A stretch of DNA of 64,000 nt, taken from Cycas panzhihuaensis (taxonomy: Eukaryota; Cycadophyta). Numbering within the stretch: the stretch's first letter is position 1; each line of letters opens with the position of its first letter. The notes under the pieces are model-generated. The model had not been told where the DNA came from, ran no database searches, and was given only the letters and a program-made list of their open reading frames with translations. Both the position numbers and the translations under genes were made by a program. Shown piece by piece: positions 11,104 through 22,600 of the stretch. The stretch covers positions 169,701,741-169,765,740 of the forward strand of contig CM041465.1 in assembly GCA_023213395.1 (NCBI GenBank), given 5' to 3'.

Positions 11104-11705
11104 ACCTTCTCTATTTAAAGATCCATCATTTAGGTGTATAGAGCTGTATTTGGATAAGCCATCTATAGAGGAGTTTGTCACACACACTGCTATTATATTT
11201 ATTTTATCATTTAATGTTTTGCTCATTCTTATAAGTCTACTTTAAAAACTAGAAACTTAAATTTTCAGTTATTATATTTATCCATATTTTAAAGTGTTGG
11301 GTTATATCCTTGAATCTAATGTACATTTTTCTTGTGTGATTTGAATTTCTTTAGCATTGGGTCTTCTTCTAATAAACACTTTCTTGAGAGCTCCTATTCA
11401 ATATGGACTCCTCATCATTGTAAATAAAGGGAGACTAAATCCCCACCAAAGTAAAGGCATTGAGCACCCAGGCAATAAGCCGCAATTAATCCTATACTCC
11501 ACATGTTTCTCAACTCATTATTCTTCAGTATCTAAATGAATAGAGGTATGTTCTTTATTGTGTTTGCATTCCATTTATTTAACTCCATTGGCATCTTATG
11601 ATTGCTTATGTCTACTCCATTCTAAAATAATGTTGTAGTTGCATCTTTGTATTTGGAGTGATCTTAACATATTCATAGAATATTCTCCATTTGGGCATAG
11701 TACCA
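11104..11705 (+). other. Leader of G, first part
   Basis: Untranslated leader between the primer site and the A insertion. The 60-codon frame at 11357 has no recognisable domain. Confidence 0.5.
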
Positions 11706-12088
11706 TATTAAGATTTTAACATGGAGAACATTCATCAACCACACAAGAATAATATCAATGAACAAAGATAACATAACAAAATCATAATGCATTAACATAT
11801 CGAAGCACCAAAGACTCAATATAAGCCTTGATGATGTGATGTCTCTATACACTACCTCAACCGCCTTTATATACCAATAGGTGGGAGACTATACAACCCA
11901 AGTAATGCATATGGGACAAATACCTTTGTCTTGACCAATAGCATTATACCACTAACTTGACCAATAAGCTTCTATCTTTTTACATAGTATTATAATGACC
12001 CTTTGACCCTAAGACTTAGGACTATGACTAATAATCCTAGGACCCACTTTTACTTAACCACATACATATTAAACATTATATTCTAACA
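11706..12088 (-). repeat. 3' LTR of A
   Basis: 383 bp. On minus it starts TGTTAGAATATAATG and ends in the short inverted repeat TGTTAAAATCTTAATA. Confidence 0.9.
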
Positions 12089-12263
12089 CCTCCCCTTAAT
12101 GTTTAATGTTTAAAGTAAGGATAATTTAACATAATTGACATATATTAATACTTGACTTGAATTTGAGACTATAGACATTAAAGACAACATGACAAGACTG
12201 ACACATGACACTTTGACACATGGCTATCAAGGACTCTAATGCACTTTGTCTTCTTTGAATCTT

Positions 12264-13653
12264 TAGCATCTTGATATTGGAAAGGTCTTGAACACCATGT
12301 CTTGGGCTTGGTCTTGGTCTTCAATCCTGTAGCGTCGTTTTTGAGGTAGTCCTTTGAACTGACAGTCTTCGAGCTTTACTTCTTTCACCTTCATACACAA
12401 TTAGGAATCCTTTGACATGCAAAGCAAGTAGTGAAAGATGGGTGATTCAGCATGATCCTGTATTTACTCATCAAAGATATCTTTAAGGTGTCCATCAAGT
12501 ATATCTTCTATCACCTATTTACTCCCACTTTCTTTAGTATGTGAGTGACCAAAATAGATGTTAGCAATATCATCATTATCCAAATGCAGCAATGAGTTAT
12601 CAATTAGTGAGACACCATAATCCTCCCTTATAGCAATGAATTTATTGAGATGAGTTCCTATAAGCTGTGTGAGATATCCTATTTTCTCCGTGTCACTCAA
12701 AAGATTCCTTGAACCAAGTAAAATGAGTATCTCGATGATACTTACATGCATATACTTCTCGATTATGAATATACATACATGGAACATCATTTCAATGTGA
12801 TTAACTTTTATGATCAGGTGACCTACCCAAAAGGTAATATGATTTTGACAAGTAAGATTTTGATCATATGGTAACCTCCTTATGGTCCTTCTTTCTTAGG
12901 AACAACTTTCCAGTGTTGTTGTAGGATATGCTGTTATAATTTTGATTCTTTCAAAGATAAGAATAAAAGATGCAACTGAGTTGAAAGAGATCATGGATAG
13001 TTTCCAAAACATGCATATCATTGTATAACCTATCATCATTTGAATTCTTCCTACAACCTGGCCACACAAACTAGGATAGAATTGTCCATACCTTTTGTTA
13101 GGCAACTTGTGTCTTCACAAACTATTATCGGTAAAGATTGATGCCTAGAATCTTCATCTTCCAAAGATGGTTCTTTGATGAGACTTGAGGTATTTGATGG
13201 AGTCATGGCTTTGTCATGCTGCTTTTCCCTTTTTTCTTTCCTCTTCAATTTCTTCCTTTGATTCTTTGCCCTTTTTATTTTCTGCTGCGCTTCTTTAGGT
13301 CCTTTTTCATTCACTTTTGTTAGTAGTTTCCAAGCATCCTCAGCTGAGTTAATATTCTACAAAATTTGGATAATGAAGTTATAGGAAGGAGGGAGGTTAT
13401 CCTTATCAATGGCTGTAAGTATCACGTCAATAACAATTCTGTTTTCCCTTTTGAAAATTTCCTCCCCTTCTTCATGATCCATTTCAGTACCCATAACTAT
13501 TTTCCAAAGTTTCTTCAATATGAATAGGCTCTCCGTCTTAATTTTCCAAAAATAAAAATTAGTTCCAATATATTTGGGCAGAGGAAAAATGAGATCTGAT
13601 AACCAATATTCATTTTTTTCAGGCATAAAGATGATAATGTCACTTAGTTCCAT
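12264..13653 (-). pseudogene. A gag-like polyprotein (copia Gag N-terminus, acidic C-terminus)
   Basis: The minus ATG at 13653 opens MELSDIIIFMPEKNEYWLSD. It continues through FYFWKIKTESLF and LWKIV, then one stop (13357-13359), and in the same frame NSAEDAWKLLTKVNEKGP. The pattern FxFWxIKxxxLF, LWKIV, AxxAWxxL is the UBN2-type copia Gag also seen in B. A Lys/Glu/Arg-rich stretch (13300-13220) follows. Further frames at 12790-12515 and 12337-12264 carry the text toward the 3' LTR and end RRYRIEDQDQAQDMVFKTF. The same ending in B is YKIEDKYQVEDIIFKTF. No CCHC knuckle or protease follows. Parts between 13051 and 12790 are frame-shifted. Confidence 0.65.
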
Positions 13654-14149
13654 GTGGAAGAGATTGATTTAAGTGCAACTACTTTGCCCAGAACAAACAC
13701 CCTATGATCCCAATATTGATAACTATTTGAAAAATAGATACCTTGAGCAATCCACACTATTTTTGCCCCAACATTAATTTTTCATAGTTTCTATGCACAA
13801 AACAAAATCAGTTAGAATAGGATTCTTGTCTTCAGCAACCCATCCTTAATTGAAGAAAGGAGTCGATCATTAGAAATGAAGATTATTCTTGGTGTCACCA
13901 CTGTCTATTTATAGACCCAGTGATACTGTGCTCAGCTGGCAGTGAATAAGCAAACAATAGTCTTCAAACAACAACAACCTTCAAATAATGATCTTCAAAC
14001 ATTACTTAGGTAAACCTACCTTTATTACCTCATGGTCTCAGCTAGATGATACCTTTGAATTGATAATTTTTCAGGACCTCCTCTAATTTGTTCACACTTC
14101 TAGGGATGATTTTTCGGTCCTCCAAAGTGAGCTTTCCTTCAGAAGTAGG

Positions 14150-14500
14150 CTGGCACTCAATAGTGGGAATAGTCTGATATTTGGATAGTACAGACTTTTG
14201 CATGGACAGCTTTGACTTCTTTACAATTTTCTTCTCCAGTCAAGAACAGGAATAGCTTGGAGCCTCTCTCATATGTTTTTATCCTTGTAGCCTCCTTGTA
14301 TAATATACTTAAAAAGGCTCCATCCTGTAGTTGGATCCTAGGTTAATCTTTAGTGGTGACCTATGTACTTGATCTCGTGTTAAGTGCTTTTATGGCTATT
14401 GTAGACTGTAAGGTGATATCTGTCTAGCTTCTTACTGCCAACAGACCTTCAGGTAAGATTTGTTCTCCAAATTCTAACTAGTAGACATGATTAGCTATTA
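14150..14500 (-). pseudogene. Unidentified coding-like segment in A, adjoining the phosphatase fragment
   Basis: A minus frame with few stops reads, for example, EFGEQILPEGLLAVRS, LQDGAFLSILYKEATRIKTY and LFLFLTGEENCKEVKAVHAK. An overlapping frame ends LTLEDRKIIPRSVNKLEEVL. Composition is protein-like and unlike the AT-driven frames elsewhere. I recognise no family. It could be another captured exon or an element-specific protein. Confidence 0.35.
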
Positions 14501-14542
14501 CTAAGGCATAGTGTACTTCTCATCATGACTCCAGTAGATATC

Positions 14543-14725
14543 ATGCTCTATTGATCAAACTTGTGAACACTTCCAGCCTATTATATCCTCAAAAATATAA
14601 TTTGTATCTGGTATCTGACCCCCCATCTGAAAAGGTTTCATGAGATTATTGAATTGGCCATGGATATCTCTACAAACAATAACTAGACTATGAACAGGCT
14701 ATTTGATATTAGGATGTTTAGCAAG
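14543..14725 (-). pseudogene. Captured fragment of a PP4/PP6-type Ser/Thr phosphatase catalytic subunit
   Basis: The minus strand reads HPNIK, a stop, PVHSLVIVC, then [20 protein letters not shown] and DTNYIF. A frame shift follows, then [15 protein letters not shown]. This matches the catalytic core of PP2A-family phosphatases around the metal-binding GDxHG motif and the downstream DRGYNSLEVFT motif. The LMKLFQ/GYNSLEVF wording favours PP4 or PP6 over PP2A proper. The Asp and His metal ligands (14654-14671) remain, but the preceding Gly is Arg. The segment with the next motif, GDxVDR, is deleted. These enzymes dephosphorylate Ser/Thr in complexes with regulatory subunits. The copy is about 60 codons, sense to A and non-functional. 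Confidence 0.75.
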
Positions 14726-14734
14726 CTTTTTGTA

Positions 14735-14806
14735 TAGAGTATAGGCTACTGTATAGTCATATGAAGCAGTGAGTATAGGCTATTGTATAGTCATATGCAG
14801 TAGGGA
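14735..14806 (+). repeat. Two-copy tandem repeat of about 34 bp
   Basis: The block gtataggctactgtatagtc with its continuation catatgaagcagtga is followed directly by a near copy with a few changes. It lies just upstream (sense strand) of the phosphatase fragment. Confidence 0.7.
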
Positions 14807-15059
14807 TAGAACTCTATGGGGCAGGAACTAAGGACTGACTGTAATACCCAAATAATATTCACAGCATGAGCACTAAACTAGCGATGAAAAATCGATTAGG
14901 AACCATCAATTTTACCTGTAATTACTATAGTATTTGATTGCCTGCCACTAAGAGTCTGCCAACACCAATATATGAACAACAAATTCAATGAAAAGAGTCC
15001 ATATATATTCATCAAATTTTCATGTCCCCTTTTCATAAACTTATTGCTGGTTAACCTTG

Positions 15060-15260
15060 AGTCATCTAGGGCAAGGAAAAAATGACATCGATATCTCTAT
15101 ATCTCTCAGTGGACACTTCACAGATCACAGATTTCTCCAAAGACAAAGAGTAGGGATGGTGACTACTTCAAAATGATGGATCCCAAATTTGCTAACTAGA
15201 TTAATGTAATGCAAGTCTGATCACAAATACTTCTTAATGAATTCACAACATTCTTTAGTC
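15060..15260 (-). pseudogene. Weak coding-like segment in A, unidentified
   Basis: A minus frame reads LCDQGLKNVVNSLRSICDQT, then a stop one codon after CITLI, then LANLGSIILK and SPSLLFVFGEICDL. I cannot assign a family, and the alternative frame is nearly as open. Chance is possible. Confidence 0.2.
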
Positions 15261-15539
15261 CCTGGTCACATAGTGCCCCAGCAACTGGATTGCCTAGTTA
15301 TTTATAATTTTGAACCTTTCAATCTACCTATCGATGATTTGCGATGATCTATGAATGAATGAATGACCTTTCCAATCTCACTCCAATAAATAATCTCATG
15401 TCAACCCTCAGACCTACTAATGTGTTAATTGTAGAGTTCTTTCAACTGTAGAATTTATAGTGGATAGGTGTTATGGTTACAGTCTAGTTTATGCCTTTTC
15501 AACCCTATATATATTTCAAGGGCCATTGTTCAGTACTAC

Positions 15540-15770
15540 CTAGAAATTAAGTTTCCTGCCAAGACTGCTAAGACTGTGTGATTGACACCATCATCAACCA
15601 ACCTTAGGATTTTTACAAGTTGCAGTGTATTTCTCAGGTAACCAGAATTCTTACTGTTTATTCCTGCAATAGTGGTGCCTTGGATGACAACAATTTGTTC
15701 TACTTTCTATAGTCTTCCATGCAACTGGATTATGAGAATATTATCTTCTGGTTATGCTTTAGCTTCTGGC
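15540..15770 (-). pseudogene. Unidentified coding-like segment in A
   Basis: One minus frame of about 75 codons with two internal stops reads PEDNILIIQLHGRL, a stop, then KVEQIVVIQGTTIAGINSKN, SGYLRNTLQLVKILRLVDDG and VNHTVLAVLAGNLIS. It is regularly alternating and protein-like, unlike retrotransposon proteins I know. It may be another captured host segment. Confidence 0.35.
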
Positions 15771-16507
15771 ACAGATATCAGGTGATGTATATTCTAGCAA
15801 CAGTCTGGAGGTAGTTGTGTTTGCCAGTTAGATAGGCGGTTGAGAGAGGATCACGGCTAACCCTTCTCTTGTCACTACTTCTCCATCGATAAGGGTCGTA
15901 CAGTTTAATACAACAGCAACAGAAGTAGGAGGATAAATAATGTTATTGGAGTGGATAGCCTAGGGCATTACCACGGATGCACATATGCATGATAAACTAG
16001 GGTTTTGGCAGTGGATCCAAATGAACAGCTTAAACAGATTGCTTGAACTTTGAATCAATGTTGGCAGCTAATAAGTACTGGCAACCACACTTTTATTGGC
16101 ATGTTATGATTTACACATAATGGCCATAACATAATTTCAACGAATAACCTCCAAGCATTAGTCACTTAGACAACTTTTTCTAATTTCTATCACTTAGTTT
16201 CTTTAGCTTATGGTAGTTATCATAAATTACTTCCAACTTATTCAAGGGACAAACCCTAATACATGATTTCTTTACACACAAGTTTATACGAGTAGAGTTA
16301 GCTGGCAAAAATTTTATCCTACAGTATTAATCACCTTGGGACTTCACCTTCCCAATCCAAATCCTCAATCTAGTAGAAGGTCTTACAAATCTCCCTTCAG
16401 CACCACCACATTCTCAACACGTAACCTCTTAAATCTTCATTTTGTTTATCACCCTAATGGAGTCTCCTTCCTTCCTCATCTGCACACAAGGGCCTTAACA
16501 TGCAACC
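15771..16507. other. A leader, nothing recognised
   Basis: Sequence between the primer site and the coding-like segments. It appears less AT-rich than the neighbouring elements, and no family is recognised. Confidence 0.4.
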
Positions 16508-16520
16508 TTCTCTGATACCA
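16508..16520 (-). other. Primer-binding site of A
   Basis: The minus strand reads TGGTATCAGAGAA immediately after the 5' LTR end, complementary to initiator tRNA-Met. Confidence 0.85.
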
Positions 16521-16903
16521 TGTTAAGATTTTAACATGGAGAACATTCATCAACCACACAAGAATAATATCAATGAATAAAGATAACATGACAAAATCAG
16601 AATGCATTAACATATCAAAGCACCAAAGACTCAATATGAGCCTTGATGATGTGATGTCTCTATACACTACCTCAACCACCTTTATATACCAAGAGGTGGG
16701 AGACTATACAACCCAAGTAATGCATGTGGGACAAATACCTTTGCCTTGACCAATAACATTACACCACTAACTTGACCAATAAGCTTCTATCTTTTTACAT
16801 AGTATTATAATGACCCTTTGACCCTACGACTTAAGACTATGACTAATAATCTTAGGACCCACTTTTACTTAACCACACACACATTAAACATTATATTCTA
16901 ACA
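16521..16903 (-). repeat. 5' LTR of A
   Basis: 383 bp, partner of 11706-12088. Confidence 0.9.
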
Positions 16904-18854
16904 TTCATTAATCGCGTTGCCTTCCAACTAGTGTACACATTCAAAACCATAGATGTCTTCTTTTATTTATTTCCTATATTGCTCATTTCTACAACCATTA
17001 TAGTTAATAACAATAAGAGAATAAGTTATTCCATGCATAAAAAATCTATAAAAAAAGATATTAGTTGTCCATTTCTCATTGGTTTTACCCTAATCTTATT
17101 GTCTCCTCTTATTAACCTCTATGTTTCTGTGATTCTTGGAGGGCATTGTGTGTCATGCCTTGATTTTATGTGCATTTATATATTCTCTTCCGATATCTAT
17201 CCATTATATTGGCCTTATCGATTAAGGATTCTACGTCTCTTTATACATCTTTTTCCATCATATATTTGCCAATTTTCTTCAAGTGCTTCATTTCTGCATT
17301 TATAACTTTGCTCCATCATATGGTCTAATGCATAAGAACCACAAACATGAATGAAACCAATGCCTCACTATCTAAAATCATCATTTTTATTTATGGCTAA
17401 TTATTTGGATAGTTTTTACATGGTAGATTCCTATGGTTTTGGTAGTTGTATATTTGCACACTTCATATAAAGAGTCATTTATGCAAATATCCATTTTATG
17501 CAACTTATTATAAATGCTTGCATGGAGCCTCACATAATTCCATAGACTACATTGCCCTCTAGCACTTCATGTATCAATCACTTCATTCACAACCTCTTAT
17601 TAGATTTTGTATCTCAATGCATACTTCATAATATTATTGTGTCTTCTTATATCAACATTTGGGGCTGAATGTTTGAGTTGCAACATTACAATCTTTTATT
17701 AATAGTTGTGCTTACTTACATTTCTTGTGATATTCTTTGTTTATATATTTTTCACACATTAATTTTTATGGCTTATTTACATTTACTTGCTTGCTTTATT
17801 TAATAATTGGTGGTTATATTTATTTAACCCTTGCTTTCTTGCTTTACTTAACCATTGGAAGTTGCATTCATACTTGTTAATTAGTGGCTCAAATTCCTAT
17901 AAAATTTGAGCTCTATCACAAACCTATTAATATGATCTACATAGCCTACTAATGGATCTAGTGATTGTAGACCCAAGAAATCTAATATAGGATTTACATT
18001 TTGAAGACAGGTAATAGCAAATTTAACACATCCAAAACAAATTTATGTCTCAAAGAAAAGATTTTCTTGAATGTAATTTAGCCCTAGCATCTTCATGTCA
18101 AAGGTTAAGAGTTTTTATTTTTTGTTTATCTGGAGAAATTTAATATTCTTATAGAGTCTAAACCTTGTAGATCCTACTTTTATCACTAAGCTATAGGTCA
18201 CATTATAGAGAAAAATAATTAGGAGATCATTTTTCAAAGGGGCCAATTTATTTTTTTAAGAAAGCTAACTTAAATCAAGTACCTGTTTATGTTTCAATAG
18301 CAATATCAATCACCAATAGGGTATGATTTCCATTTTTTCAACTTCAAGGCATTCTACACTCCTACCCAAATGAAATGAGTGGTCATATGACTATGTTTGG
18401 TCTTCATTCGATAGCATTTTTAATGATTAAAAATTGATCAAAGTTTTCTTTATGATTCATATACTAAAGGGTTGTTTACCTCCTTATACTTTTAATATAT
18501 AACTTGGTTATATGAAGTCAAAATTAAGTGTCATTTGAGGCATTGGGTTCCTATTTCAATCCTCTATTGAGTGGATGATTTTTTAAGTTTTTTTGAAGTC
18601 AATTGATATAATATTTTATTAACCAAAGTTAATGCTAATTTTGGGCTTTCTATATGATGACCCTTAAACAATCTAGCAAATTCTAGTTTATAAACACTAT
18701 TAATATAAAAATCTTAATTTAGAGGAGGTTAAGTCCCAATTAGGACACTTGTACATGTCCTGAAGTTATTACCTTCTTTAGTTATTTTCTTTATATTTCT
18801 TTTCAAGTACTTTACCTTTTCAAGTAGTTATTTTTTAAGGTAAATTTTCTCATT
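16904..18854 (+). other. Leader of G, second part
   Basis: About 1.95 kb of AT-rich sequence between the A insertion and G gag. The 124-codon frame at 16931 is hydrophobic and Ser/Leu/Ile-rich without a domain, so I do not call it a gene. Confidence 0.5.
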
Positions 18855-19317
18855 ATGGCCTCAAGTATTAGTAATGTAATGGTGCCAAAGTTAGATGGTA
18901 GTAACTTTTTAAATTAGAGTAGAAGAATAAAATCCATTTTTATATCCAAGAACATGTGGGAATTAATTGAAACAAGTTATGGAGCCCTTGTTGTTAATGC
19001 TACTAAAGACAAAAGGAAGACCTATGGGGATAATAAGAAATGAGATAATAAAACTTTGGTGTTTATCTTTATGATGTGAAGGATCATATTTTTTCAAGAG
19101 TGAGTAAAGCTTCCATATCAAATGAAGTATATGACATATTGAAGACCACTTATGAAGTAGAAACTACATTGGAAGTCTACACTTTGAGAAGCAAGTTTAA
19201 GAACTATAGGATGAATAACAATGAAGGTGTGAATGATTTCATTATAAAAATTTAAGGCCTAGTCAACCAAATAAGAGTCTTAGGAGAAGTCATAAGTGAA
19301 TAAAGAGTAGTAGAAAT
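18855..19317 (+). pseudogene. G gag, first part (interrupted by D)
   Basis: ATG at 18855 opens MASSISNVMVPKLDGSNFLN, then a stop at the expected Trp codon, then SRRIKSIFISKNMWELIETS. This is the copia Gag N-terminus, which binds its own RNA and builds the particle. Stops occur where Gln or Trp are expected, and there is a frame shift around 19045-19130. The part up to VVEI (19317) ends in gaaat, the target duplication of D. Reading across the gap to 36685 gives VVEI-ILRCVSDIKIVV in frame, the normal Gag continuation. Confidence 0.8.
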
Positions 19318-19606
19318 TATAGCTATTTAGGATAGAGCAAAACAAAATATTATAAAGCCATTATTAACATAATCTCAAAGTATCAACAAAATTCTAAAAT
19401 TATATAAGCAATATTAAGAAACACCTTCAGGCCATGATGCCCATTTAAATAGTCAGGATCTTGGGCTTGCCCAATGTCTACCGACATTTGGTGTTAAAAA
19501 TACCATTAATAAATTAGGTGAGTAGGTTGACCAGAGTGGTTGGAGTTGGCTCCACACCACCCAATGCTGACACAGTTTTTAGGTTCTGAAATGAACATTA
19601 TCTAAC
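19318..19606 (-). repeat. 3' LTR of D
   Basis: Aligns with 36431-36679, sharing tcaacaaaattctaaaatta and tttggtgttaaaaatacca. The outer 40 bases align poorly; the left end is set by the target duplication. Confidence 0.75.
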
Positions 19607-22600
19607 ATATCTCTCCCATAATATTCATTAGGGAAAACTCTAACCTTATTTCTAAATTTGTAAAACTTGATTTTTCCAAGAGCCTTAGTGAAGATATCTA
19701 CCACCTGTTCATCTGTACTATAGCAAACCAATTCAATCTTGTCAGCTTATACCAATTCCCTGATAAAGTGATTTTATGTTTCAATATGCTTCATTCATCT
19801 ATGAAACACTGGATTATGTGTCATTTAAATTATACTTTAATTGTCACACATTATATGTGTAGGTCGATCCTATTTTATTTATAGGTCTTAGAGTAATTGA
19901 CGTAGTTAAACTATTTTGCATGCTCCTCCTACTACTACTTTATATTGTACTTCTATAGTAAACAAGCATATTGTGTTCTGCTTCTTGGTACTCTAAGTAA
20001 TTGATGTTGATCCTATGATAAAAGTGTAATTAGATGTATATTTCCTATCATTAACACAACTTACCTAGTCTAAATTTGTATAGCTAATCAAACTAAAATT
20101 TATTGAGAACTTATAATATAACCTATAGCTAATTATACCTTTTAAGTATTAAAGTATTCTCTTCGCTATCTACTAGTGTGATATCTTAAGTTCTTGTATA
20201 AACCTATATATCATACTTACTGAATACAAGATATCAAGATGAGTTGATATTAAGTAAATTCTACTAATCAACTACCTATAAAGTATAGGATCGACTGATA
20301 TAGAATCATTGAACTTAGATAATTTTATTCAAATTTCTGCTAGTGTAGCCATGCCTTATAATCATTCATCTTGAACTTTTGAAATAAATCCAGGGTATAT
20401 TTCCTTTGAGATACAAATATCCCATTTTCATCTTGCAATGCTTCCAAACCTAAGAAGTAATGGATGAGACCTAAGTCAGTCATCTCAAATTCTTTACATA
20501 TATCATCTTTGAACTTTTGTGATAATTGAGTGTTATTTCTCGTGTAGACTAAGCCATGAACATATAGTCCCACAATAAGTATTGAGTCTCTTTCAATCTT
20601 ATATAGGTTAGGATTTGATTAACTTCTTTTAAACCTTTTGTCTTTGAAATATTTATCTATCCTAGAATACCAAGCTCTAGGTACTTATTTTTATCCATAT
20701 AAGGCCTTCTTCAGTTTATATACCTTGTTTTCCTCTTCATTGACTTTAATGACTTTGGGTTATTGTATATAAATCTCTTTTTCTATTTGTATATTTAAGA
20801 AGGTACTTTTAATATCCATTTATTGGATGGTTATATTAGATGATATAATAATGATGTTTTAGAGGCAAAAATTTTAATGGATTGGTAGCATAGTTTCTTC
20901 CAAACTTCTGTGGGATGATCCAAGGGGAGCGGGATACCCCTTAGCTAGGGGATATGGGGGGAGCCATAATCCCCCCAACAAAGAGAGGGTTTGAGGGTAG
21001 TAGCCTCTAAGACAGAAAGCTAGCACCATAAAACATACTAAATTGTAAAGAGAATAAGGATCATTCATTCAAAATACCCTAAATTTGATGGTCGAGATTT
21101 GTGCCTTGTATGACTCTCTTATATAGCTTAATTTAGGATGTTTTTTCATTATATTGATGGTATTCAATGTATTGGATGTATTGTATTGAGAAGAGGGTGC
21201 TAGTTATTATTGCTGTGAGTATTCTGCTACAGATTATATCCATTTCTCGATTAGTAGATAATAAAGATTGATACCTTTCCTGTGTGGATATTTTCCTAAC
21301 ACACTTTTAGGGTTTTACCATATTATATTTGGTGTATATGTGATGCTATGACTTTATAATTTATTTATTATATTATCTTTGGTTTAAGAACTTGCATGTT
21401 AAATTTTAGTTTCAATTCCTATAACTAGTTACAAAACAGTTTAGATCTTGGTGGCAGTTTCTAGTTATTAGGACCTAGTTTTCCCAAAAGGTCTATCCCT
21501 TTTATATAGCAAGACTCAATATAAGGTGTATATTTTCTATTCTAGCCACATGAGTAAATGTTTTGTTGTAGTCAATTCCTTTAATTTGAGCATACCCTTT
21601 GGCTACTAGCCTTGCTTTATACTTGTCAATAGAGCTATCTAACCTGAATTTTATTTTGTAAACCTATTTGATGTCAATTATTAATTTGTTTGAAGGGAGA
21701 TCTATTAGTTCCCATGTGCCATTCTTGACCAAAGTATTGTACTCCTCCTGCATTATATTTTTCCATTCTTTTTTAGTATTAGCCTCTTCAAAGGTATGAG
21801 GCTCATGTGATTCCATGGCTTGGCTCATTAGAGCGAAGTTGATCCTATTAGAATGTGTAGATCTCCTTTCAAAATTGTTATCTAGTATATTTGCTAGGTC
21901 ATATCATCGTTGGACCAACTTTGGAATATTTTGACTAAATGTGGAAGGTCCAGCCTCATTAGGACTTGATTAATATATAAGGCATATTTGTCGACTTGGG
22001 ATATGAATCAAATTTCACTATGTTATTTTTCCCTTTGTCTTTTTTAATTTCTACTTTATAATAATCATCCTCTTTGAAGACAACATCTCTACTCATGATT
22101 ATTTTCTTTTATTTAGGGTTAAATAACTTATAGAATCTAGATATATTATAATATCCTATAAATATGCATTTAGTATATTTATCATTGAGTTTCATTCTCT
22201 TTTACTTTGGTATATAACCAAATGCTAGACAACTAAAGATTTTTAAGTGATAAATACTTGGCTTGTGTCTTATCTAAGCCTCTTCTGGTGTATCTCACTT
22301 AAGGGCCTTAGTGGTATACTTATTTAATATATAAATAATTATATGTATGGATTCTACCAAAAATTCATGCCCAAGTTGCTTTTCCTTAAGCATGTACCTT
22401 ACCATCTCAATAATGGTCCTATTCTTTCTTTCTGTTGCTCCATTCTATTGTGGAATATATGGAATGGTATATTGTCTCCTTAAGCCATGATGGATACAAA
22501 AATCTTTGAATTTATTCAAGGTGATTTCTCCTCCATTATCTAATTTAAGAGAGAGGATCTTATGTCCACTTTATTTTTTCATAAGGATTTGAAGTTAGTA

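Larger units (their letters stand above)
11706..16903 (-). mobile_element. A: gag-only LTR element with captured phosphatase fragment
   Basis: The LTRs 11706-12088 and 16521-16903 are both 383 bp and differ at about 17 positions (about 4-5%). The minus-strand primer site TGGTATCAGAGAA is at 16508-16520. The polypurine tract, minus TTAAGGGGAGG, is at 12089-12099. Internally there is a gag-like frame near the 3' end and about 2.8 kb upstream that includes a protein-phosphatase fragment. No protease, integrase or reverse transcriptase is present, so mobilisation must have been in trans. The flanks tacca and ttcat do not form a target duplication. Confidence 0.8.

Noticed and set aside
16931-17305. 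124-codon hydrophobic plus-strand frame
   Set aside because: It lies in the untranslated leader of G, has no domain, and its Leu/Ile/Ser content follows from T-rich DNA.
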